The notes under the pieces: generated by a model
Seen by the model: the letters and a program-made list of their open reading frames with translations, nothing else
The model's database searches: none
What the model was told of the DNA's origin: nothing
Made by a program: the position numbers and the translations under genes
Assembly (NCBI GenBank): GCA_027596075.1
Contig: JADGJC010000089.1
Span: 62,564 to 126,563, forward strand
DNA from: Rhizophlyctis rosea
Taxonomy: Eukaryota; Chytridiomycota; Chytridiomycetes; Rhizophlyctidales; Rhizophlyctidaceae
Direction of reading: 5' to 3'
Length of the DNA stretch: 64,000 nucleotides
Shown here: one piece after another, positions 53,724 to 64,000 of the stretch
Position numbering within the stretch: the first letter of the stretch is position 1
How the letters are laid out: every line of letters starts with the position of its first letter

Positions 53724-56700
53724 ATGTCAGCAGTGTCGGACGCGAAGATGTTAGTTGCCCTGATTACCAGAGTCAGCGAGAAGGTGAGAACCAGCCCTCT
53801 TAGTATCATCATGTATATAATCTAACGAAAGCACCCAATGCACAAAAGCTGCCTGTGAACACCGGGCTTCCTTTGTCATTTCTGGAATCCGATGCCCTCT
53901 TCAATCAAAATGTCTCCTCTGTCATCGAACTCTCGCAATTCCGGTTCCGGGAAGTGGCCTCCGCCCTTGCCAGTGTCTTGGATGGAATTTCAAAAGTTGT
54001 TTCTGAGGATGCCGGACTATCGACAGATGTGCTTCAATCGCAGCTGTTCATCCTGCATTTGCTGGGGAACTGCTTGTCATATCAGTGGAAGTGTCAAAGG
54101 GAGAGGGAGGCTGCAGACCTGCGACGCACAGCTAGTACAGGAAGCAGAGCGGACTCGGTCAGTTCTCATAGTAGCAAATTGACGGAATCGGCGACATTGG
54201 GAAGAGCGACTCCTGCCATGCCATCACCAGCTCCCTCTCGATCGGCACGGGGTGTAAGCATGTCCGTAATGCCACGGTCGAGCACTGAAGGGGAGTCATT
54301 GGATCCCTCTCCTTCACCTCCTATGTCTTCTCCCATCACCGGAGAGTTTCCCGCCATGAATCTTCACACACGGTCCCAGAGACCTCGTTCTCGGTCTGTT
54401 CCTTCGCCTGCTCCTCAACCGCATCGGCTCACATACTTGACATCTGCCGCGGGTCAAACGCATCCTACTCCCTCCCCGACCATGCGCACGTTTTTCGATC
54501 CTCCACCAATGGACGAAGGCCTTGCCAAGTTTTTATTGACTGTCATCACGAGATTCTTCCACACCGCGCCGTCATTGGTCAATACTGACACCATAAATCA
54601 TACATTCGCAACGTTCTCAGCCCCCAACTCTACAATGGCTGAGTTCGGCTCTTGCATACCATCGGCAGCGTACCTTTCATCATCGGTTCTGTCATGTTCA
54701 ACGACACTATCCTTCCCTCCCGCGATTGACCTCGCTTCTGAAATTCACAAGGCTGCGGGTCGCATCTTGTATTACCTTTCGGCTTCCAATTGGGCAGTTG
54801 TCTTTCTAAAGATTAAAGGGCGACTTGCTTATTTGACCCAGGTTGCAAGTGTTGTAGCGCAAGGAGGAATGGCGGAACTTGCGCCATCGGATAGGGAAGG
54901 CGGGGATATGACGGAGTTGCGCTTTTTGGAGTGGTGTTGTTTGAACAGGGGACGCTTGGGGATGGTCATCTCAGGTTGGTCTCGTTCGCGGAGGCTCACC
55001 CATGTTATCACTAACGCGTGTCGCTACAGAGCTAACGCAGTCGACGAGGTCGCTGATGAAGAAGGTGCAATTTTTGATGGCGGTAGTTCTGCGAAGAGCA
55101 ATTTGGAACTGGATTGAAATTTTCCCATTGGAGTTCATGGGTCTTGTGCAAAGTCAGAAACGCTTCGAGGGTAAGAACTCATTCACAATGGGCATATGAT
55201 ATGGTCGCTCATGCCCCGTCACTTTGTGTTTACAGGAAACCCAGATACATTGTTTGACATTCTGAACTCCCTTTCCGAATCCCAACGTCGCAAAGTCATT
55301 TTTTGGCCTACCCAGACCACTCTTTTGATCCTGTGCCCGGATATTCTGACGACAATAGTCCAAAAACAACTACCATCATCAGCAAAACGCGCTGCTTTCA
55401 TTGATAATCTGCGGCGGAACACGAAAGGGAAGTTAACCGATGTGGTCGTGATGTGTTATGTGGAGATTTGTAAAGCGGCTACTTGTGTTGCTCGAGTGGA
55501 AGGGGGCAGTTTGCGAGCTATCATTCCCGGAGTGGAAGCCGAGCTGAAGGTATGACAAAATGGTTGATCGAATTGCCATGGGTTGCTCATTTATTATGTA
55601 GGAGCGTCTCTTCGACGTAACTCGGCCCGTTCAAATCGGTGGCCCCATGAACGATGAAGGATTGATGGATCAAAAGCTTATCACGGAGTGCTTGACAGTT
55701 CTGTACAAGATGAACCCATGGACAACGCTGAAGGGGCTTGTGCCGACACTGCTGGACCCGAATGCCTCGCCATTGTATCGCGTTGTGCTGGCAAAAGCAT
55801 GTTTCGCTATCGTAAACGAAGTAAGAAAATCAGCGTCAGTTGACTTCTTTTTCATCATCTAACAGATATGTCTTCACCAGGAAAACCCGCTGCCATGGAA
55901 TCCGCATATGGATGCTAGTCTTGCCCCGCACCTTCGAGCGCTCTTCTTGGTAAGTTGAATATGAAGAGTTGCAGTCGCCAACAAACGGCTGATCAGATTT
56001 TGATCGTGCAGGAAAACTTGAACCGTGATCGGTTCTTGGATCCGAAGAGTAAAAAGCATATCTTTCAACCCGGTGTGGATAAGCGCAAGCGTGCACAAAT
56101 GGACGAGGCTCTTGATCGAATGGAGATTGTCTTGCACATTTTGAAGACCTGGTGCCAGTGTCCACTTTTGACGATTGCCGTAAGTGTTGCTGGACAATGG
56201 ATCGCTTTTGATGACGCTAACTACCCATTTTGTAGAAGGAGACATCAATCATTGGTTCGGAGGAATTGCGAACTTTATTCACGGGCATTACAACCTGCCT
56301 GTTGGATCCCTCGCCTTCCATCCGATCGGCAGCTGGCATGACTCTCCTTCGACTCTTTGATCCCGTGTTCATTCCAAATTGGGATGGAACCAGACCCGAA
56401 TGGCACAACACTGTTCTTCCTGACCACATTCGTCCACCCACGGAAGCGAGTATGCGCATGTTTTGGCGTCTCAGCAGTCAGGTCGTGATGAATATTTCTC
56501 GTTTGGTTTTGGAGCTGCGGGCGGACGTGTTGGATTTCACGGGAGCCGTTGGGGTTGCACGGAGTCTTTTGGATCTTTTGCGGGATCTCCTCTCGCGACG
56601 GAACGATTTTCTGAGGTCTCGCTTGGATCACGCGGCGTTGGGAAACAATGTGCCCGATCGTTTTGCGGCGAGTGTCGCCATGGAAGTTGCGTTGCTCGTC

Positions 56701-59700
56701 TTCTTGTGTTCGGCCGATACTGGAATCAGTGCCACCGCGGCGCGGTGCTTGGGTTGCCTTGTTGAGGAAGCGGAAATTACGGGTGAGGCTGGCTCCAACG
56801 TGTACGAGAGTAAAGGGGTACATGTGGGGCCTCACGGCAGTGGTTATGGCAGCGACTCCACCAGCTTTATGACGGGAACTACAATTCAAGACCAATCATC
56901 AGAAATGCCACCCCAGTCTCCTGTTGCCCTTTCAGCTGACGTTATGCTGCCGGTGGTGGAGAATATCGGTATATATAGAGAGCTGCAGGCAATGTTCGGA
57001 TCGACGGCCGCAACCGTGGTGACTGGTCAGAAGGCTCAACAGAAACGCATCCGGAAAGTCCTCAGGAACGTGCGGGTACCAACAGCGGGGAACATGGGAG
57101 CATGGGAGGAGGTGTATCGTCGTTGGAGGGGACTGAGTCAGGCGGTGACAACACGGGGAACGGCTGGAGGAGGTGCGAAGCCGGCTGATGATATGGAGGA
57201 TAAGGAGAAGAAGTTCAAAATGAAGCCACCACACGGAGACAAGGAGCAGGGATCGTTTTTGGAGGACACTGGAGAATGGCAGAACTACACTGGATTCTTG
57301 TGTGCTCTCGGCGGCGTCTGTTTGGAAGCGTCGGAGTTGGCTCTTATCAGAAATGGTTCATTGGACGTTACATCCATGAACCGACGCGCATCCAGCAACT
57401 TCCAGAATGTCGCTGTGGCCGCGGCTGCATTGGTTGGGTCTGACGGCATGGACCCCGGATATGCCGGTCCGAACCAAAATGCTTGGACTGGGGTGGTTGG
57501 TCAGCAGTTGATGAGTGCATTCAGTCATGCTCGAGCAACGGTTGAACGCTTTGTTGGGGAGTTGGTAGAGTTGATGGTTTGCGATAATGTCGTGGTGCGG
57601 GAAGCTGTGAAGGAGTTTTTGGGAGGGGAGATTGGAGGCGGATTACATGTCATCCTCTTTGGCCATTTCGAGCAGATCGTATCGCACTTCTTCGACGCTT
57701 CCGGTGAAGCTTTCTGTACCGATCGCAACACCCTTTTTGTTGAAAACACAATCTCTGTCCTCAAACTCACTCTCGACCGCTTCAGCAACGACTCGTCCCC
57801 CCGGCACCGGCGCGATGTTGACCATCACCACGGTTCCCCAGCGGATGCGGTAACAGCCGCATTCGGAGGTGCAGCTGCAAACATTGACTTCTCCTCGTTG
57901 GTCCTGACCTTCATTCAATACCTGAACCGCTTGGAAACGCAGCAAGGGCACGCTGCGGTTGCTATGAGAATCAAAGTCCGTCTCTGTCAGCTTGTTGAAG
58001 TCGTGATCGCCAAGAAGGATTTGTTGGGTCTGCGACAGGAAGTGCGGTTCAGGAATAAGGTTGTGGAAGCTTTCTTGGAGTGGAACAGTGAGTTCAGCAT
58101 GGTAAGGATGGAGCTGCAAGGTTGCTCTCCGGTGTGTTGACTCACAAGCCACCGATTGTTTAGAAAACATCCGATTCAAACATTCCTGATGATCCCGCAT
58201 ATGTGTCGCAAAGTACGAAGCTTCATCGAGATCTGGATGTTGCGTCAATGAAGGCCATGATGGTCTTGCTGAGCGGTCTGCCGCTGCTTCCGGATCTACC
58301 ATCGCAAAAGGAGGCAGCAGAATCTGAGAAAGTGGACGTTTCGAATGAAGCGAAAAGCCGTTTATTCTACAAGTATCTCAGCTTCTTCTTGAAGGTGCTG
58401 CAGAAATGTCGAGTTTTGGAGGTGAGTTTTGGGACTGCGCTCGATTTGGATACGGCATTGTTGATGCGAACTGTCTGTCAGACGGTGGCAACGCAGAGCC
58501 ATGCATCGAGTCAGAACCCTGATCTCCAAGCGCTTCTTCACAAATCCAAGGAGACCGTCCAACATCTCGCACCGCTTAAAGAGCATACCATCCTGGCGCT
58601 GTCGAATCTCTTGTCTGCCAATATCGACATCGGTCTCAGATATTCGTTGTCGATGGGTTACCATGAAGATAGCAAGACTCGTGCGGCGTTTATGCAAGTT
58701 CTTACCAATGTCTTGGGAATGGGCGCGGTGGAACGATTTAGCGGCTTGGGAGATGAGGCTCAAAGTGTCCACGAACGATATGACAAGCTTGTTGAGGTGG
58801 TGACGGGGCAAGGCATGGGAGTTGCCTTGGCACTTTGCGAAGTTGCTGGTGTTGGGGACGTGGATGAGATCGCAAATGTGCTGATCAACGTTTTCGAGGG
58901 TCGTGGGAGGGTGTTGGACCTTATCACCAAGGTGGTTGAGATCGAAGTGGCCAATACCGGTTAGTGTCATGAATGCGATGCACTAAGCCATGCGGGTTCC
59001 CTTACCATTGCTCCCCTTTAGACACACCCACCAACCTGTTCCGACGTAACAGCATGGCGACGAGGCTCCTCACCATCTATGCTCGACAAACAGGTTTGGA
59101 ATACCTGAGACAGACGGTACAACCGTTGTTGGATGAGCTTCTTGAGCGGGGTGCTCCGATGAGTTTCGAAGTAGATCCCGTCAAGCTCAGTCCCCACGAC
59201 GACCCGGAGGTCAACATGCGGAATTTGAAGTTAGTCGCTCAAGCCTTCCTGGATTCGATCCTCGGCAATGTGGGGCACGTTCCGAAACCCCTACGCGACG
59301 CTTGTTGTCTTATTTCGCGGGTCGTTGGCTCCAAGTTTCCAGGCGCCCGCATGACAGCTGTTGGCGGTTTCTTGTTCCTCAGATTCTTCTGCCCAGCCAT
59401 CGTTGCCCCCGAATACCATGGTTTGGTGAAGTCGCCTATCGACATCCCGCAACTTCGACGTGGTCTGGTTTTGACTACGAAGGTTGTTCAGAACTTGGCC
59501 AACAACGTGCTGTTTGGCGTGAAGGAGAGCTTTATGGCAGGATTGAATGATGTTTTGCGTGACAACTACTCGCGAGTACATGGCTTCCTCAAAGATGTCT
59601 CTGTGAGTACCTTAAAACTTCATTGATGGTCTGCCAAAAATCACGCTTGCTTACTTCTCATTGGACCACAGACACCCCTGCCTTACAACCCAAATAATGA

Positions 59701-62700
59701 CATGCCCAGAGCCGAAGCCCGGATCGTAGACGGAATGGACATTATGCGTTTGCACCGACATCTTGCGCTCAATTTGGACAAAATCGAGAGATTGCAGGGA
59801 CCTATCTCTCCTGGCCGTGGTGGGAGTCGGACGATGCCGGATAGCATGAACAACATTACTCGCAACATATCCAGTCTGGACCTCGGAAGATCTCCCGAGC
59901 CTGATGAAGGTCCAAATACACCGTCACCCAAAATCTATTCGGCTGAAGAGCGCGAAGCTACGCTCCATCGGGCGGCTCTGGCGGATGCTGCTGCTTTCTC
60001 GGAGCTCGCCGACTTGCTCTCAAGTCTCGGACCTCCGCCGGATGTTTCTAGGTTGGAGATGGCGATGGGAAGGGCGGATGAGCGCACGGGGCCTGTGCGC
60101 GGTCTTGGTGGTTACAGCGGGGGGCGGGTGGGACCAAGTAGGATGTTCGTCGAGTTCATGAGTCGGGTTGAAGCTCGTCCGGGTTGTGCGCAAGCGGTGG
60201 AAGAAATGAAAGAGGCAGAATGGTTCTTTGAGGGTGGGAATGACAAGGTAACTCAGGGCTGAATTCTTCACATTGGCAGAATTAGTTTTGATGGCATTCA
60301 CAGAGCGGACGGCCCGTATTTTACTACATCGCACGGCGAGTGTCACCTGATTCTATGGACATGGAGCTTGCTCTATACTTCATTCTTTTGTGCTTGAAGC
60401 CCGCCATTGGTAAAGCCGTCGATGTAGTCATAGACACGACGCAATTCTGTGCGGAAAACGAGTGGCAACTTGGTTGGCTGCAGCGATTCGAAAAACTCCT
60501 TCCCTTCGACATGGTCCGAAACATGCACACTGTTTTCATCTACAACGCCAACACCGCTCTTCGGAAATACGCCAAACGAACATCCTCCGTCTTTTCGAGC
60601 AAAATCGCCCGGCGCGTGTTGTTCATCAGTTCATTGGCGGAGTTGAGTGAGCACATTTCTCCAGCGGAGCAAAGGCTTCCAAAAAGTAGCGTCGCATTGG
60701 AACGAGATGTCAACGCCGTCTTCCAACCAGCCGCTCGGGTCGTTGCTTACCGAGAGCATATTCCTGTCGTTGTGCGTCTGACTCCTGAAACCGTTCAGAT
60801 ACAGGCCTTGAAGAAGCAAGAGATTTTGGGTTATGGGGCAATTTTGAACGATATCCTGCACGTCTCGGAGATTGAAGAGCTGGCTCTGCCGGGGCGACAG
60901 GACGATGCTTTGATCATTCGCTATGCGGAGAGGGTTGGCGGGTCATTTGCAGGAGCTAGCGCTGGGGTTCAGACATCCAATACTGTGGTATCCACCATCA
61001 CCCTTTCCAGTCCGAAGCGTGAAATGATTGCACAGGCCATTCGAGCGGCAAAGGCCAGGCATCAATTGAGTAAACCGGGAAACCTCACGGACCAACGACA
61101 CCTTCGGCCTAGCGATGTACCGGGAACCCTCCTGAACATGGCGCTTTTGAATTTGGGAAGTGAGGAAGCAAATCTGAGAGTGGCCAGCTACAACCTCCTG
61201 TACGCCCTCAGCACCAGTTTCGATTTTGACATTGCAACGCGGCTTCTGGATGCAAAAGGTAAAGCCAATTTCAAAATCCTGGCTTCGCCAATAATCTAAA
61301 CAGTGTACTTCGTTCAGGACTGTGTATTCCTCCAAACAATCAAACCTTCGTTGTGGATCTTAGTCGGCGACTGGCAGAGACCAAACATTCTCTTACCCTG
61401 GAGTTTTTGTTGGAATGTTGCATCGGTTTCCAAAAAGCGAGTAAAGAATTGAAGCACTTCTGCCTCGAATACATGGCGCCCTGGTTGACGAATCTACGAC
61501 TTTTTGGGAAACCGGGGGGGATAGCTGCGCTGCCAAATGAGATGCAGGGAGATGAGCAGGGCGGGAAGTTGAGAGAAATCATCAAGTTGATGATTGAGGT
61601 GACATTCAAAGAACATGAGGTAGGTCCTTGTACAAGCAGACTGCAGCTGCTATGTATTGATGCTGAATCAACCTTTGCAGATGTTTCCTCTTCTTCAGTC
61701 GAAGTTTTGGCATGTGATCGGGGATGCTGACGATATTATGCCAATTTTGCTCGACTGTTTCATCCAGAGCGCAGTGTCGCATGGTCTGGGGGCGACACAA
61801 ACGGAGGTTTTGGCGAACACCCTCATTACTCTAGCAAGCGTCAATTCCTATTTCATTCCGGGCAAGATCATCTCTCGTTTGCGCAAAGCCATTGCCTCAA
61901 CATCCATACACTGCGCACCAACCCTCGTCGACCATCCTACGTGGAACGAAATTGCCGTACTTCTTCGTTTCGTTCTCATGCTCTCATTCAATGACCGCTT
62001 GAATGTACGACAATTCTTGCCAGAGCTTTTCCACGTTGTTTCTATGCTTGTCGGAATCGGTACTCCAATCGTTCGGAGCAGTGTGCACGGTATCGTTGTG
62101 AACACAGTTCAAACCTTGTGTACGGCTGGAGATTTGGATCAAACTAGTCTAACCACCCTCGGTGTGCTTTTGAGCGAACTTTCGGACGAAAAGACGTGCG
62201 GACTTTTCGGGTTGGGACCGGTGGGCATGGGACCATCACAGTTCGGAGTGACTACGGATTGGGCAGTTAGCACTAGCAATTCGGCGTTCCTGTTCTCTGG
62301 GGAATCTTTGAACGGGGAGGTGGTAAGGGATGTGCCGTTGGGAAGTCTGGAGACCATCGTCAACAGTTTGCTGGATGTGATGACGTATGGAGCGGCGGAC
62401 GCAGGTGAGTCTCAACATGCACGTTCTTTCATAGCATTTTTGCGATTTTGACAGGTGTGATTCCTTTCAGAATTATCCGCAACTTGGAAGTCAAGATGGA
62501 TGTCTTTGATCGCCAGCACCGCATTCCAATACAATCCTGCCATCCAACCTCGCGCCTTCATTGCCCTCGGATGTTTGGCACGAGATGACGTCGACGACGA
62601 CCTCCTATATCAAATCCTTGTCGCCCTACGAGGTGCCTTGACCCTTTTCGAAGACAACGAATGCCACCTCATCGTCAGTATCATCATGTCACTAAGCAAC

Positions 62701-63960
62701 ATCGTCGCGGGACTACCGGAGGACTCCAGATATCTTCGACCAATTTTCTGGCTTGCCACTGCCCTCATCCAAATTGGTCATCAGCCCATCTTCCATAGTG
62801 CGGTAACGTTGTTGACTGTAGTGCTACGGACTCTCAATGGTCAAGGTTGCTTTGATGAGGAGGGTATGGTCGCTCCTCTGTTGCGGGCGCGCGAGCCGAT
62901 CCATGACGTCGCATCGGAGTTGGATGCGGCGGTCGGAATTCACTTCCCAGCAGATTTTGCCTTCGCCGCTGCAGCCAACCTTTTGAAGGGCATCAAGCAC
63001 GCCAGCAGCAAAACAGCTACAGTGACAGCTCTGACAACAATGCTTGAAGTATCAGCTCAGCACAGTCCTTCCGCCACTCAAAATATTTTCGGCACGTCAA
63101 GTCGAGTGAGTCGCGACCAGATTGGTTTCATACTTCCCCTCCTGCCCTCTACAGAGCGACTGGACGATCTATTCTGGCTAGCAGGCGCATCGGATCCGGA
63201 TTTGGACTACTATGACGACGAAGATCTTGGGGTGGCGGTTGCAGCGGCACGGCGGAATAGGACGGCGGGAGCACCTTCGTTTGGGGCGGAAGCAGTTAGC
63301 ATAACAATTCAAAGTGCGCAACGGTACAAGCGCATTTTGGAACGGTTTGATCTTCTTGATCCATCATCAGCAATACTCAGTGTTTCGCTGATTGTTACAA
63401 TGTTGGAAAATGCGGAGTATGAAGCAGAGGTGTTATTCATGTATGGATTTTTGGCGGAGGCAGCCTTGGCGGTACCGGAAGTGTTTGTGTTGGTGTACGA
63501 TTCCTTGCTACCCCGAATGACTCAAATCCTCGCATCGAGTCAAACCCCACAAGTTTTGGAGGCGGTGCAGGCGATACTGAAAACGATGGTGTCACGACCG
63601 GCGACAGCGATGCCTTTCCCTCGTTTCAATCCAACCGCGTCCCAAACCTCCACAGCCGGCGGCCGAAATCGACAAAGCGTTCCTCCACCAGGCGGCCAGA
63701 TGGCGTCATCTCCACCGGGAGGTTCGCCTCTGATGTCAGCTCAAATCTCTACATCGCCACAAATGCCAAGCTACATGGGATCCATGGCTGGGGGGATGGT
63801 GGGAACAGCCGCGCCAGGAGTAACGCAGGCGGCATGGTTAGCAGAGCTAGGGTTCAGCGGGCTGCCCGAGTGTGGGAGTTTTCATACCATAGGTAAAGCT
63901 AGAAAGGTGCGGAATGCTGGCCTGGCGTGCGATGTAGTAGATGCAGTCATAGCATTGTAG
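53724..63960 (+). CDS. Neurofibromin/Ira-type Ras GTPase-activating protein
   Basis: Very large cytosolic or membrane-linked RasGAP that switches off Ras by speeding GTP hydrolysis. Exon 1 is 53724-53783 and exon 2 starts at 53849; many short introns follow. Helical HEAT-like repeats fill the N-terminal half, with Ser/Pro-rich linkers near 54.15-54.48 kb. The RasGAP domain (about 58.2-59.6 kb) has the arginine-finger region LFRRNSMATRLL and the core FLRFFCPAIVAPE. A Sec14-PH module follows (about 60.3-61.1 kb: RPVFYYIARRVSP, then FIYNANTALRKY), the lipid-binding pair specific to neurofibromin. HEAT-like repeats continue to the end. The C-terminal block LGFSGLPECGSF and VVDAVIAL lines up with human neurofibromin (FGFNGLWRF, then a KFLDALI-like helix), which supports the stop at 63958-63960. 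Length is about 3,000 residues, in family range. Negative regulator of Ras-cAMP signalling by homology with yeast Ira. Confidence 0.93.
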
Positions 63961-64000
63961 GTTTCATAGTACGGAGGGGAGGTGGCAGAGCGATGGGCAT

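Noticed and set aside
63893..63960. Possible 68-nt intron (GTAAAG to TTGTAG) removing the neurofibromin stop and extending the gene past the window
   Set aside because: The unspliced reading continues to align with the neurofibromin C-terminal block (GFSGL, then a VVDAVIAL helix matching a KFLDALI-like helix), so the stop is probably real. It cannot be fully excluded without cDNA.

Overview
This window is nuclear DNA of an intron-rich eukaryote, most likely a zoosporic (chytrid-type) fungus. Genes are split by many short GT-AG introns, mostly about 50-90 bp, with CTAAC-like branch sites. The alpha-tubulin keeps Lys40 in a loop-type context and ends in Glu-Glu-Tyr, which suits a flagellated organism. 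A fungal placement is inference: no rRNA or mitochondrial marker is present. I found no tRNA, rRNA, CRISPR array or intact transposon. Gene models below were spliced by eye.

Layout. 1-1671 (-): 5' part of an ASH2-type zinc-finger/winged-helix chromatin protein, running off the left edge. 3063-4987 (+): alpha-tubulin. 5893-15270 (-): a giant multidomain GTPase with B-box, VLIG/GBP-like GTPase, Cys/His-rich repeats and a von Willebrand A domain. 16504-19500 (+): a divergent dynamin-like GTPase, head to head with the giant gene. 19727-20668 (-): a FAXC/metaxin-like GST-fold protein with an N-terminal membrane anchor. 24023-25279 (-): an ankyrin-repeat protein. About 25.7-27.2 kb: a decayed second copy of the FAXC-like 5' region and its upstream DNA.

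27721-31317 (-): ER/vacuolar M28 metallopeptidase of the ERMP1/Pff1 type. 32372-33243 (+): a compact NZF-WWE-RING ubiquitin ligase candidate. 33599-37773 (-): a protein with an ICE2/NARG2-like C-terminal domain. 38577-40857 (+): site-2 protease. 41052-43081 (-): a TRAIP-like RING/coiled-coil E3 ligase with a PIP-like tail. 43951-45184 (-): Ran GTPase with a 4-nt microexon. 46301-52427 (+): a six-repeat gelsolin/villin-superfamily protein. 53724-63960 (+): a neurofibromin/Ira RasGAP, apparently complete.

Most genes are housekeeping: cytoskeleton, nuclear transport, Ras signalling, intramembrane proteolysis and genome maintenance. The accessory part is roughly 5.9-27.7 kb, with two divergently transcribed large GTPases, a long gene-poor stretch, a segmental duplication and an ankyrin gene. 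The best candidate for an undescribed system is the GTPase pair at 5.9-19.5 kb. It joins a VLIG/GBP-like core with B-box and vWA modules and sits about 1.2 kb from a dynamin-superfamily gene. A membrane-remodelling or cell-autonomous defence role is inference from the families only.
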